This document shows positions 54,279-63,523 of a DNA stretch of 64,000 nucleotides, piece by piece. The notes under the pieces are model-generated. The model worked only from the letters and a program-made list of their open reading frames with translations, searched no databases and was not told the DNA's origin. Within the stretch, counting starts at the first letter, position 1. Each line of letters starts with the position of its first letter. The stretch comes from Pseudomonas viciae (lineage in GTDB: Bacteria; Pseudomonadota; Gammaproteobacteria; Pseudomonadales; Pseudomonadaceae): assembly GCF_004786035.1 (NCBI RefSeq), contig NZ_CP035088.1:5034001-5098000 (forward strand), read 5' to 3'. Both the position numbers and the translations under genes were made by a program.

Positions 54279-55745
54279 TCACTCGATCAGCGTCGGCGTC
54301 AAAAGGTCGAACCGTGTCCATCTTTCACCCCCATCGAAGCTGACTTTGGTCTCGACGGTGAATTTTTGATTAGCCATCAGAGACGACATAAAGGCCTTCG
54401 GCAGCCGGACACGTATCCCTGCCGTGACTTCCGCCTGTTGAACCCGATGCTCATTCAACACAATTTCGCTCACGTTTTGAGCCTGGGCATTCTTACCCAA
54501 CACCGTAATGGTCACCAGGCACGCCTCGCTGATAAAGGCCCATGCACGTTGATAAACGGGCACTCCCGCATCGGTAATACTCGCTTTAGAGACAGGGTCG
54601 GTAAAAGGGGACTCAAGCTGAGGCACGTGGAATCGATACACAGGGTACGAGCCAATCGCTACCGTCAGGGTCCTGGACTGTTTGTTCGAGGAGTCTGCCA
54701 GGACCAGATCGTAATAAACCGTCACGCGCTTTTGGAACATCGCCGCAATATTGGCCGGTGGTACGCGCACTTGTTTTGTGCCCCAGGGCACGGGAATGGG
54801 GATGGCCCCCACCGTACCTGGCTCACCAAACTGCATATGGACGATATCGTCATTGTAATAGACGGCATCGTCAGGGATTTTCGCCGTGGCACCGACTATT
54901 ACGTTCTGTGGGTTCAGGTCGGCATACTCCGCGGGGCTTCCTTCAGCCTCGATGATCCACGGATGAGGCACGTAATGCGGCGCGCGCACCACCGCTACTT
55001 GAAACGAAACCGCCGTGGACTCGGCTGTTTCATTACCGGCCCTGTCGGCCACGTGGTAGGAAATCGAGCGCATGCCATCGCCCACGATACGGATCAGCGC
55101 TTCAGGGAAATCAATGAATATGGGGTCTTCATAGTCATCCCGTGTAAGGTCCTTGATAACCTCTTCGTACTGACCGTTGTTTTCATTCAGCCATTTTGCC
55201 GTGATTTTATCGCCGGGATTGGGCTCCGTATAAGGAGGAACCCTCACGGTAACAACCCCGCCATGGTCGATGAGGTACTGCTCGGAGAGGCCCTTCTCGA
55301 TGATGTACGGGTCGATCAGTAATTGACTGTTCACCGCCAGAATCGGCGCGGTGGTATCGAGCGTGATCACCAACACGGCGGATGTATCAGTCTCATGGTT
55401 ATAACCCTGCGTCTTGTAATGCAACCGATGACGCCCGTCATTACCGCGCAGAAATCGTTGAAACAAGGTCACATACTGGTCGGATGGCTCAATATCTGCT
55501 CCCTCCCAGGTGCGGCGATCTACCGGGTCCGGGTTGTCGTCAAGAAACAGTTCAACCGACTCTTCACCCAGCTTAGGATCAGAGTGCTCCCACAACTCAA
55601 ACCAGACCTTCAGGTCGTCGTGCGTGGCGGCTTCCGGGAGCAAATTGGGTTCACCACCCGGAATGTTATCGAGCAGTTCCTCCACGCTGGGTGCAAGCAG
55701 CTCTTTAGGGCTATAGGAAGACGACGTATTCGTTGACTCGCTCAT
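54279..55745 (-). CDS. Beta-rich repeat-module protein B of the Rhs locus
   Basis: The 488-residue protein starts MSESTNTSSSYSPKELLAPS at ATG 55745, with AAGGAG 8 bases before it. It has an acidic N-terminal segment and then beta-rich modules like those of protein A: DDIVHMQFGEPGTVGAIPIP, VRVPPANIAAMFQKRVTVYY and an Ig-like DTTAPILAVNSQLL region. No signal peptide or membrane helix is seen. It is convergent to rhs2 and stands between that gene and an autotransporter. Function is unknown. Confidence 0.7.
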   Translation of the reverse strand: MSESTNTSSSYSPKELLAPSVEELLDNIPGGEPNLLPEAATHDDLKVWFELWEHSDPKLGEESVELFLDDNPDPVDRRTWEGADIEPSDQYVTLFQRFLRGNDGRHRLHYKTQGYNHETDTSAVLVITLDTTAPILAVNSQLLIDPYIIEKGLSEQYLIDHGGVVTVRVPPYTEPNPGDKITAKWLNENNGQYEEVIKDLTRDDYEDPIFIDFPEALIRIVGDGMRSISYHVADRAGNETAESTAVSFQVAVVRAPHYVPHPWIIEAEGSPAEYADLNPQNVIVGATAKIPDDAVYYNDDIVHMQFGEPGTVGAIPIPVPWGTKQVRVPPANIAAMFQKRVTVYYDLVLADSSNKQSRTLTVAIGSYPVYRFHVPQLESPFTDPVSKASITDAGVPVYQRAWAFISEACLVTITVLGKNAQAQNVSEIVLNEHRVQQAEVTAGIRVRLPKAFMSSLMANQKFTVETKVSFDGGERWTRFDLLTPTLIE

Positions 55746-55846
55746 GAACAAGACTCCTTAAAGAAGCGCGAGGACAATGACCGTGGCCGTTATCCTCGCA
55801 GCGTGTAAAGAACATTGAACGCGTCGTGCAGCGTCAGCCCATTGAA

Positions 55847-58060
55847 TTACCAGAGATAGCGCACGCCCACGTTGCCCCCCCACGGTTGCTCGATCTTATT
55901 GCCGTTGCTGTAATCAAAATCAGCGTGGACCGACACCTTGTCGGTCAGTGTCACAGAGACACCCGCACCCAGCTCGCCGCGCGAACCCGAGAGATCATTG
56001 CTGAACTTGTTGTCGTTCACTTTCACTTCGTTGTTGTTGGCGAACTCGTGCACATACGCTGCACGCAGGTACGGCTGCAACACGTAACCTTCGCCTATGT
56101 CGAAGTTGCGTCCGACTGTCGCGCCGACCTTGCCCAACAGCGAATGCGTGCGGTCACCTTCGGCAGCCAAGCCGTTATCCAGGCGATAGTCCTTGCCCTG
56201 GATGATCACACCCGAGAGCTGGGTGTAGGGTTCGACAAAGTAGTCGTCGGCCAGCTTGAGGTGACGACCGAACTCCAGGGATGCACCGACGCCGTGGCTG
56301 TCATAGCGGCCCTTGGTTTTACGGCCATCGCTCAATTGGACCGAGGACTCGTTCTGGAAGCGGTTGAACTTGAGCACACCGTCGAAGTAGTAGCCGCTCT
56401 CCTCATCCAGCCACGTGGTGTAGGCACCCAGGTAGTAACTGTCGACTTCGCCCGTGGTGCCACGGCTAAGGTCCAGATCAGACTTGCTGTAGCCACCCAG
56501 CCCCCCCACCAACCACTGCCCATCACCGACCGGCAACGGTGCATCGGCACCCAACGACAGGCCCTGCTGGGTCTGTTTGTAAGCCACGCCAGCACTTGCG
56601 CCGACATCGAACTTGTTGCCATAGGCACGCATCCAGCCACCGGCCTTGCCTGTGTCTCTGCGCACTTCGCCCATGCGGCTGCGCAAGGTACTGAGTTCGC
56701 CGTACCAGACCGTCGGTGCGGCATTGAACAGCGCCAGCACTGATCGGGTACCGGGACTGATGACTTTTGAAGCGGTATTCAGGTACCAGTCATTGTCGCC
56801 TTGCTTGATCAGGTTGTAGGAGAAAGCCCCCAGGTCCACTTCCCCACCCAGCAAGGAAAACTGGGCATCGCCACCGCCGATGTGAACCACCGGAATGGAG
56901 CTCGCAGCCCCCGGCTCGGTGCCACTGCTGTCGAGCGCCACCAGATGATTACCGGTGGCCGTGCCGGTCACCGTCAGCGTATCGACCTGGCCCGTGGTGA
57001 AGTTGGTGTGCATGTAGAACGTGCCGTTGCCCGACAGCTCGCCCACGGTCAATTTGTAGAATTCGCCCGGGTTGCCGAACTGAATACCACCGCCGTTCAT
57101 GTCCAGCTTCTCGACCTCGCCGTCACCAACCATCACCCACCGGGCTTCGTTGTTGATAGTCAGGCTCTCGACGTTTTCCAGGCGACCGGTGAGCGTCGCG
57201 AAGTTGTCGAACACAACGTTAGCGCTGCTGCCTTCCTCCACGATGATGTCACCGACCAATTGGCTGTTATCGGCCTTGAAATTCGCCGAAGAACCATTGA
57301 CGACTTCCAAGAGCTTACCGTTGCCAGCCACCAGGGTAGAGCCGTTGTTGACTTCGATATTCACCCGTTCGTTGTTGGTCTGGGTCTGGCCATCGACAAC
57401 GATCGCCGAACCGGTCAAGCCTTCGACGCGGGAGTTATCCAGGATCAATGCGTTGTCGGCGGACAGGTTGAGGTCGGCAAACACGTACACACCGTTGAGC
57501 CCCCCAACGATGGTGCTGTCGGTGGCGGAAATCTTGCCGCCGAAACTTTGTACGCCGACGCCATTGGCGTTGCTGGCAGTCACGGTGGAACCGGCCTCGA
57601 GTATCAGTTGGCTGCGGGCACTGAGGACTGCTCCCGCTCGCCCACCCACGATCTCGCTGTCGCTGACCACCGCGGTAGATCCACCGGCGGCCGAGTTTGC
57701 CAGGCGCAGCCCGACGTTGCTGCTGACGACTTTGCTGCCGTTGGCGATGGTCGCTTCGCTGCCAACTAAATTGACGCCGTTGGCATTGCCTTGAGCGGTG
57801 ACCTGGGTATCGCTCAAATTGATCGTCGACCCGCCGGACGCATGGATCTGGTAAGTCGTGGCGCCATTGGCCGTCAGCTTGCTTTCGGTCTCCACCAGGT
57901 AATCGTCAGTCGTGGTGGTGGCATCGATGGTCTTGGACGCACCGTTTTCGATGAGCGTCTGTGCCAGGCCGGTCGGACTCAGTAGCAACAATGGCGCGAG
58001 GGTCACAAGTTTGAGAACGCGCGCAAGCGGCGTGATGGAGAATGAGTGGCTGACGGACAT
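55847..58060 (-). CDS. Autotransporter (type Va, pertactin-like passenger)
   Basis: The 737-residue protein has a signal peptide (LARVLKLVTLAPLLLLSPTG). A right-handed beta-helix passenger follows, rich in Asn, Gly and Ser (VNLVGSEATIANGSKVVSSN; SNANGVGVQSFGG). From about 465 there is a typical autotransporter beta-barrel, ending GNKIEQPWGGNVGVRYLW with the terminal aromatic residue. The passenger shows no catalytic motif, so adhesion or surface binding is likely. ATG 58060 follows AGGAG. It is on its own between the two beta-module genes. Confidence 0.88.
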   Translation of the reverse strand: MSVSHSFSITPLARVLKLVTLAPLLLLSPTGLAQTLIENGASKTIDATTTTDDYLVETESKLTANGATTYQIHASGGSTINLSDTQVTAQGNANGVNLVGSEATIANGSKVVSSNVGLRLANSAAGGSTAVVSDSEIVGGRAGAVLSARSQLILEAGSTVTASNANGVGVQSFGGKISATDSTIVGGLNGVYVFADLNLSADNALILDNSRVEGLTGSAIVVDGQTQTNNERVNIEVNNGSTLVAGNGKLLEVVNGSSANFKADNSQLVGDIIVEEGSSANVVFDNFATLTGRLENVESLTINNEARWVMVGDGEVEKLDMNGGGIQFGNPGEFYKLTVGELSGNGTFYMHTNFTTGQVDTLTVTGTATGNHLVALDSSGTEPGAASSIPVVHIGGGDAQFSLLGGEVDLGAFSYNLIKQGDNDWYLNTASKVISPGTRSVLALFNAAPTVWYGELSTLRSRMGEVRRDTGKAGGWMRAYGNKFDVGASAGVAYKQTQQGLSLGADAPLPVGDGQWLVGGLGGYSKSDLDLSRGTTGEVDSYYLGAYTTWLDEESGYYFDGVLKFNRFQNESSVQLSDGRKTKGRYDSHGVGASLEFGRHLKLADDYFVEPYTQLSGVIIQGKDYRLDNGLAAEGDRTHSLLGKVGATVGRNFDIGEGYVLQPYLRAAYVHEFANNNEVKVNDNKFSNDLSGSRGELGAGVSVTLTDKVSVHADFDYSNGNKIEQPWGGNVGVRYLW

Positions 58061-58267
58061 GAGTAACTCCTGGGTGAACAAGCTGTCTGGCAATCGCCCT
58101 TGCCTGGCGCCTTGCTGCCTTGCTCTGGACGATCAAAAGGCGGCAATCCTAAGCACTCGTTTCCGGAAGATATGTAGGACTTATCCCTGTGTTCGTGAGA
58201 TTTTTCTCATTGCTTCGGTGTGAAATATCGATGTAGAGGTCCCTCCATGAGGGAGCGTCAACATGCA

Positions 58268-58292
58268 CACCCGGGCAACAAACGCCCGGGTG
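58268..58292. terminator. Strong hairpin after the beta-module gene
   Basis: CACCCGGGC, an AACAAAC loop, GCCCGGGTG: a 9-bp perfect stem located 13 bp after the stop of the gene at 58305-60320 on the minus strand. There is no clear T run, so it may end transcription imperfectly or act as a stabiliser. Confidence 0.5.
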
Positions 58293-58304
58293 CATGCTTC
58301 CAGG

Positions 58305-60320
58305 CTAAGGCCTTGGGATCTCGCACGGCGTGTCCGGCATGTGGAAGGCGGTGATGGTTGTGTGCGGTGTCGATTCAAGTATTTCCGAGCCGTCATCGTG
58401 GAAATACTGGATCTTCGCCCGGCCCCTGTGATTCGTTCCTGCGTTCTCGGTATAAAGCGGCAGGATATGGTCCGCATAAGGTGCCACTCGAATGATAAAG
58501 CCGGTCAGAGGTGTACCGGCAGCGCCCAACACGTAGTCTTGCCTGAATATCGCGGCGGTGATCGGATCTTCAGGGTCGTTCAGAAACTCCCCTCTCATGG
58601 GGGTGAAGACGAAATTGATTTCGTCACCATCCTCGAGCACGCCGGTGAGGTCAGGGATGGCGACCTGGAGCGCGCCATCGTCATCCAGCACCGAGCAGCC
58701 TGGATAAGGGGTAGAGATGGTAGGAAAACTCGCAGGTGGCAGTTCAACGGCTATGGCATTGACGTTGACCTCGGTTGGGATGGATTCCAGGTCATTCTCA
58801 ATGCCTGGCGCGCTCAACTGATAGTGCACCGGTACCTTGGTGCCATTGCCCCCGTTCTTGATGTAAGTCCAAGGGATCTCGACGGTTTCGTCGTCGCCAG
58901 GTGTATGCTGCGTATCATCGAAGGTGATCTGGGCCTCAACGACACGAGTGCCATTCCAGAAAAAATCGATGACATGGCCGTCAACCGCCTCGTCGTACCA
59001 GGTAAAGGTGAAATCCGCCGCCTTGTCCTTGTCGTCCCGCGTCAACTGGTTGGTCCGGCTACCATCCCAATTCGTAACGACACCTATCGTCAAGCTTGGA
59101 TGCACCGGATTGGGCCAGCCGGGAAACGGCCAGGGGACCCAGGGGATCGGCACCTCGAAGTTGACGTCGATATCGAGGTCTTCAGGTCCGAATAGCCGGT
59201 TTTTACGCACGACGTGATAACTGATGTTGGTCCCCTTGTCGCCAGTGGTGTTTTCGCCGTATTCCTCGAGCATGAGGAGTTTCGGTTCCACCGGGATCTC
59301 GATCCTGGCCGGCGGGTTAGGCCCAACAGCAACGTCCTCCAGCGTCGTACTCCCCCACTTCAATCGAATGTAGTCATAGCTCTTGTGATTGTCATACAGG
59401 GGAATCCAGACGCTCACCCCCGACAAAGCATGCTCGACCACCAACGGCCCCGGATCCGCCTGGGGGACCTCCGGTGCTTGCAAGTTGGTCGGTAGCCGTC
59501 CGAAGGTGAGGCTTATTTTCTGCCAAAGCGACAGAACGCTGGGATTGGTCGCCTTGTCGATCAAGACATAGATGAACACGCATTCGGCATCGCCAAACTC
59601 ACGAACACGGTTGCCATCGATTTCTATCTCGGTGTCCGAGATGCCCGGGGCGGGGACATAGTCGAAGAAAATCGGGATGAGCCCAGTCGGCTCGTCAGGA
59701 ATATGGGCAGCGTCCACCAGATAAACGGCGATTTGATCAGTCGCTTGCCAATCATCATAACCAGGAATCGTGGCCTTCAACTTGCTGCCGGGGGCCAGGT
59801 TGCTGTCATCGAAGTAGGTGGTTGCAAAGGTCAGTGCATCCGGCGGGGCACGATCATAGGGTGGCAAGCGGTCGCAAATGAGCGGAGTTATCGGAGATTC
59901 GTCTGGTACCTCTGCGTTATAGATCCAATGGTCATATCTAACGCGGCACGGAGAGTTTTGCGGAAGAGCCTCGACCCCGATGAGCATCGGGTAGGGGAAG
60001 GTTTCCGGAAAGTCGCTACCACCCATGGGTATTACAAACTCATGTTCTGCCATGATCTCAAAACGACCATTGCCAGTACGATCGAACATGACCTGGATTT
60101 TCTCCGGTACGCCCACAGGTGGTAGGGCATCCCACTTACGAATTTGCACCTTCAACCCGTCCTTCAGTTCGGGGCCGCTGAGCAGACCTGTGGCGATGTC
60201 CACTATAGGATGATCAATGATGATGTATTGGTTGCCCAACCTCGACTGGTGCTCGGTGCGCTCCCTGAGATAAGCGCTGTTTGCCTCACGTCGCGCCAGT
60301 TTTTTATCCGCATTAGCCAT
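58305..60320 (-). CDS. Beta-rich repeat-module protein C of the Rhs locus
   Basis: The 671-residue protein starts MANADKKLARREANSAYLRE (ATG 60320, GGGAG upstream); the frame extends to 60461 without a better start. It has several modules of the type seen in proteins A and B, such as GHVIDFFWNGTRVVEAQITF followed by VEIPWTYIKNGGNGTKVPVH and a NVNAIAV strand. There are at least four of them, more than in A and B. A WVPWPFPGWPNP proline/Trp stretch lies near 440. No signal peptide is visible. It seems to be a longer relative of the other two. No function is assigned. Confidence 0.7.
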   Translation of the reverse strand: MANADKKLARREANSAYLRERTEHQSRLGNQYIIIDHPIVDIATGLLSGPELKDGLKVQIRKWDALPPVGVPEKIQVMFDRTGNGRFEIMAEHEFVIPMGGSDFPETFPYPMLIGVEALPQNSPCRVRYDHWIYNAEVPDESPITPLICDRLPPYDRAPPDALTFATTYFDDSNLAPGSKLKATIPGYDDWQATDQIAVYLVDAAHIPDEPTGLIPIFFDYVPAPGISDTEIEIDGNRVREFGDAECVFIYVLIDKATNPSVLSLWQKISLTFGRLPTNLQAPEVPQADPGPLVVEHALSGVSVWIPLYDNHKSYDYIRLKWGSTTLEDVAVGPNPPARIEIPVEPKLLMLEEYGENTTGDKGTNISYHVVRKNRLFGPEDLDIDVNFEVPIPWVPWPFPGWPNPVHPSLTIGVVTNWDGSRTNQLTRDDKDKAADFTFTWYDEAVDGHVIDFFWNGTRVVEAQITFDDTQHTPGDDETVEIPWTYIKNGGNGTKVPVHYQLSAPGIENDLESIPTEVNVNAIAVELPPASFPTISTPYPGCSVLDDDGALQVAIPDLTGVLEDGDEINFVFTPMRGEFLNDPEDPITAAIFRQDYVLGAAGTPLTGFIIRVAPYADHILPLYTENAGTNHRGRAKIQYFHDDGSEILESTPHTTITAFHMPDTPCEIPRP

Positions 60321-60511
60321 GTTATCGCTCTCCCATTGACAACGTTCAGCCGTTGAGACACCCACGGCCATCCAGTTTTTTGGCAGATCGATAACACCGG
60401 ACACTACACAACGCTTCCCATCGCTCTGCGTGGCAGCCAAGGCCTTGAGCGAATTAAGCACCGGTTTTTAACGAGGCGATACTGTCAGAGTTGACAGGTG
60501 CTACCGCCCGT

Positions 60512-61243
60512 TCAGAGCAACACCACCCCCAGCAACACCGCCATCTCCAGCAATTCCAGCAAGGCCCCGGCGGTATCCCCGGTGCACCCCGCGAGCCTGC
60601 GCAGCATCATCTGGCGCAAGCCGATAAACACCGCCGCGGCGACCAGCAGCGCAACGACGCCAGCCCAGCCCACCACCAGCACACAGCCCAGCGCGCACAC
60701 CCACAACACCTGCCACCCCGCACGCCGGGGCAAGTGATCGGCAAGTGCCTGACCCAAACCACCGGCACGCACATAAGGCGTGGTCAGGAACAGCCCAAGC
60801 AACGCGGCACGCCCCAACACCGGCACGATGATCAACATCACGCCCTGCCCTTGCTCGATCAACGCCAGTAGCGCGGTGAATTTGAGCAACAGCACCAACA
60901 CCAGCGTGATGACGGCAATCGGCCCGCTGCGTGGATCCTTCATGATCAACAGCGTGCGCTCGCGATCGCCGAAGCCGCCCAGCCAGGCGTCCGCGCTGTC
61001 GGCCAGACCATCCAGGTGCAGGCCGCCGCTGAGCAATACCCACGCCGTCAGCAACAACGCGGCGTGCAGCAACGGCGGCGCGCCTAGCAGCAGAGCGTTG
61101 AGCACCCACAGCAAAACACCGAACAACAGCCCCACCAACGGATAGAACAGCAGCGAACGGCCCAGTTGCTCAGGCTCGGGCATGCCCGGCAGGCGTACCG
61201 GCAGGCTGCTGAGAAATTGCAGGGCGATCCAGAATGGCAGCAT
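60512..61243 (-). CDS. cobS: Adenosylcobinamide-GDP ribazoletransferase CobS (CobV)
   Basis: The 243-residue inner-membrane enzyme joins adenosylcobinamide-GDP and alpha-ribazole in the last steps of B12 synthesis. The motif GGLHLDGLADSADAWLGG (about 72-89) with its acidic residues, and PRSGPIAVITLVLVLLLKF, identify it. It has about six hydrophobic helices. Only 2 bp separate it from the upstream cobC stop, so it is the last gene of a leftward operon. Confidence 0.95.
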   Translation of the reverse strand: MLPFWIALQFLSSLPVRLPGMPEPEQLGRSLLFYPLVGLLFGVLLWVLNALLLGAPPLLHAALLLTAWVLLSGGLHLDGLADSADAWLGGFGDRERTLLIMKDPRSGPIAVITLVLVLLLKFTALLALIEQGQGVMLIIVPVLGRAALLGLFLTTPYVRAGGLGQALADHLPRRAGWQVLWVCALGCVLVVGWAGVVALLVAAAVFIGLRQMMLRRLAGCTGDTAGALLELLEMAVLLGVVLL

Positions 61244-61245
61244 CT

Positions 61246-61821
61246 TCAGCCAACCTCTGTCAGCACGGCGTCGGACGACACTTGCAGAGAAAACAGCGCG
61301 CCGTGGGCGACTTCGACGTTGAGCAATTGTTCCCGAGGCAGGCCTCGGGCCCGGGCCAGCAGCAAACGCATCACGCCGCCATGGCTGATCAGCAAGATAC
61401 GTTGCCCGGCGTAGGCCGCGTGCAGGCGTTCGACCGCTGCCAGCACGCGGTTGGAAAACGCCAGCACCGGTTCGCCATCGGGTGGCGTGAAGCTGTAGGG
61501 ATCGGCCCAGAACCGGCCCAAGGCTTCGGCGTCGGTGTCCATCAATGCCGCCGCGCTGCGGCCTTCCCAGGCACCGAAATGCAGTTCTTGCAGGTCGTTG
61601 TCCAGGTGCAGCGGCACGCCGAGTTGGGCGCCGAGTTGTTCAGCGAAGCGGGCGCAACGCTGCAACGGTGAACTGACCAAGCGATCCCACGGTCCGCCCT
61701 GCTCCACCGCTGCGTGCATCTGTTCCCAACCCTTGGCGGTCAAGGCGTCGTCGAGGCTGCCACGCAGTCCGCCGCCCAGTTCGGTTTCGCCGTGACGCAG
61801 CAGGTCCAGGCGCAAGGTCAT
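61246..61821 (-). CDS. cobC: Alpha-ribazole phosphatase-type CobC (histidine phosphatase)
   Basis: The 191-residue protein is in the histidine phosphatase family: [12 protein letters not shown] with the catalytic His, [21 protein letters not shown] and the second His in [10 protein letters not shown]. In B12 synthesis it removes the phosphate from alpha-ribazole-5'-phosphate. ATGA overlap with cobT upstream and a 2-bp gap to cobS support the function. Name follows the enterobacterial scheme. Confidence 0.9.
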   Translation of the reverse strand: MTLRLDLLRHGETELGGGLRGSLDDALTAKGWEQMHAAVEQGGPWDRLVSSPLQRCARFAEQLGAQLGVPLHLDNDLQELHFGAWEGRSAAALMDTDAEALGRFWADPYSFTPPDGEPVLAFSNRVLAAVERLHAAYAGQRILLISHGGVMRLLLARARGLPREQLLNVEVAHGALFSLQVSSDAVLTEVG

Positions 61822-62873
61822 GCCGGGCGATCCGCCACGGCCGCTTCGGCGAACGTCGCCATCTGCCCGTGCAGATCACAGGCCAGGCGCAACAGCGGCA
61901 CCGCCAGCGCCGCGCCACTGCCCTCGCCCAGGCGCAGGCCCAGGTCCAACAGAGGTTCGGCGTTGAGGGTTTCCAGCACGTGGCGATGGCCGGGTTCGGC
62001 GCCGCGATGGCCGAACAGCAACCATGGCCGGCACGCGGGATTGAGCCGCACGGCCACCAGGGCCGCAACACTGCAGATAAAACCATCCACCAGCACCGCG
62101 ACGCCTTGCTGGGCACAGGCCAGATAAGCACCGACCAAGGCTGCGATTTCAAAACCACCGAGGTTGAACAAGGTCTGCAACGGGTCGTTGTGCTGGGCAG
62201 CGTGCAGCGCCAGGGCACGTTCGATGACCTGGGCCTTGCGGCTGACACCCGCCGCGTCCAACCCCGTGCCCGGCCCCACCAGATGCGCCACTGGGCAATC
62301 GAGCAAGGCGCAGGCCAGGGCGCTAGCGGCCGTGGTATTGCCAATGCCCATCTCGCCGCCGATGAACAGTTGCGCCCCAGTAGCGACGGCCCGGGCCACG
62401 CTATCGCGGCCGGCGTGCAAGGCTTGTTCGCCCTGGGACGCGCTCATCGCTGGGCCCTGGAGGAAGTTCGCCGTACCGGGGCCGACATTCAGATGGCGCA
62501 CACCGGGCAGGGCCAGCGAAGGCATCACGGTGCCCAGGTCCACCACTTCCAGGGACGCGCCCAGTTGCCGCGCCAGGACGCTGATGGCCGCGCCACCGCT
62601 GACGAAGTTGAGCAGCATCTGCCCAGTGACTTCCTGGGGATAGGCCGATACGCCTTCGGCCACCACGCCATGATCGCCGGCGAAAATGGCGATCCACAGT
62701 TGATCCAGGCTCGGCTTGACCTGCCCTTGCAGGCCCGCCAGTTGCACCGCCACCGATTCCAGTCGGCCCAATGAACCGGCGGGTTTGGTCAGTTGTTGCT
62801 GACGGGCCGTGGCCTGCTCCAAAGCCTGGGTGTCGAGGGGCTTGCATGGGTCCAGCCACCAGCGGTGATTCAT
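61818..62873 (-). CDS. cobT: Nicotinate-nucleotide--dimethylbenzimidazole phosphoribosyltransferase CobT
   Basis: The 351-residue enzyme makes alpha-ribazole phosphate from dimethylbenzimidazole. Conserved parts are [11 protein letters not shown] near the N-terminus, [20 protein letters not shown] and the [12 protein letters not shown] region (about 171-182), with the catalytic glutamate in [12 protein letters not shown] near 315. ATG 62873 overlaps the cobU stop by 4 bp (ATGA) and is preferred to the longer frame from 62960. The next gene cobC also overlaps by 4 bp. Confidence 0.95.
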   Translation of the reverse strand: MNHRWWLDPCKPLDTQALEQATARQQQLTKPAGSLGRLESVAVQLAGLQGQVKPSLDQLWIAIFAGDHGVVAEGVSAYPQEVTGQMLLNFVSGGAAISVLARQLGASLEVVDLGTVMPSLALPGVRHLNVGPGTANFLQGPAMSASQGEQALHAGRDSVARAVATGAQLFIGGEMGIGNTTAASALACALLDCPVAHLVGPGTGLDAAGVSRKAQVIERALALHAAQHNDPLQTLFNLGGFEIAALVGAYLACAQQGVAVLVDGFICSVAALVAVRLNPACRPWLLFGHRGAEPGHRHVLETLNAEPLLDLGLRLGEGSGAALAVPLLRLACDLHGQMATFAEAAVADRPA

Positions 62874-63391
62874 AACGCAGTACCTTTGAGAGTCAGGGGC
62901 AGGCCGGCGACGGTCAGCACGACGCGCTGACAACGTTCGGCCAAGGCTTGATGCAGCCAACCGGCTTCATCGACGTAACGGCGAGTCAACTCGCCCAGCG
63001 GCACGACACCCATTCCGGTCTCGTTGCTGACAAAAATGACTTCACCGGGCAACGCGGCCAGGCAGTCCAGCAGTGCTTCGCGTTCGGTATGCAGTTGTTC
63101 GGGATCGTCGAGCATCAGCAGGTTGGTCAGCCAGAGGGTCAGGCAGTCCACCAACAGGCATTGCCCGGGAGCGGCGTTTTCCCGCAACACTCGGGCCAGG
63201 GCCAAGGGCTCCTCCACCAGCGCCCATTCGGCCGGACGGCGGGCGCGGTGCTGGGCGACTCGCTCGTTCATCTCGCCGTCCAGGGGTTGGCTGGTGGCGA
63301 TGTAGGTCACCGGCAGTCGAGTGTCCGTGGCGAGCTTTTCCGCCAGGCGACTCTTGCCGGAGCGGGCGCCGCCGAGGATTAGTTGCAGCAT
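62870..63391 (-). CDS. cobU: Adenosylcobinamide kinase/guanylyltransferase CobU (CobP)
   Basis: The 173-residue bifunctional enzyme has the P-loop [15 protein letters not shown] (about 4-18), [14 protein letters not shown] with the GMP-attachment region after it ([10 protein letters not shown] holds the His), [12 protein letters not shown] and [11 protein letters not shown]. It phosphorylates adenosylcobinamide and converts it to the GDP form used by CobS. It overlaps cobT by 4 bp and follows cobQ after a 132-bp gap with REP elements. Confidence 0.95.
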   Translation of the reverse strand: MLQLILGGARSGKSRLAEKLATDTRLPVTYIATSQPLDGEMNERVAQHRARRPAEWALVEEPLALARVLRENAAPGQCLLVDCLTLWLTNLLMLDDPEQLHTEREALLDCLAALPGEVIFVSNETGMGVVPLGELTRRYVDEAGWLHQALAERCQRVVLTVAGLPLTLKGTAL

Positions 63392-63428
63392 GTTGTTTAC
63401 CTTTCAAATGGCGGTGTTGCTGATGGCC

Positions 63429-63508
63429 CCATCACGAGCAAGCTCACTCCCACAGGGGACTTATGTACACCGCAGATCCAATGTGGGAGCGAGCTTGCTC
63501 GCGATGGC
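63429..63508. repeat. REP inverted pair between cobQ and cobU
   Basis: A degenerate REP (ATCACGAGCAAGCTCACTCC) and a better copy (TGTGGGAGCGAGCTTGCTCG from 63482) face each other in the 132 bp between cobQ and cobU. They may lower transcription from cobQ into the rest of the operon. Confidence 0.85.
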
Positions 63509-63523
63509 GCCAGCCGAATCGAC

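Noticed and set aside
33880..60320. Rhs block considered as part of a type VI secretion or Tc toxin cluster
   Set aside because: No VgrG, PAAR, Hcp, EagR chaperone or TcA/TcB component can be recognised in the window.
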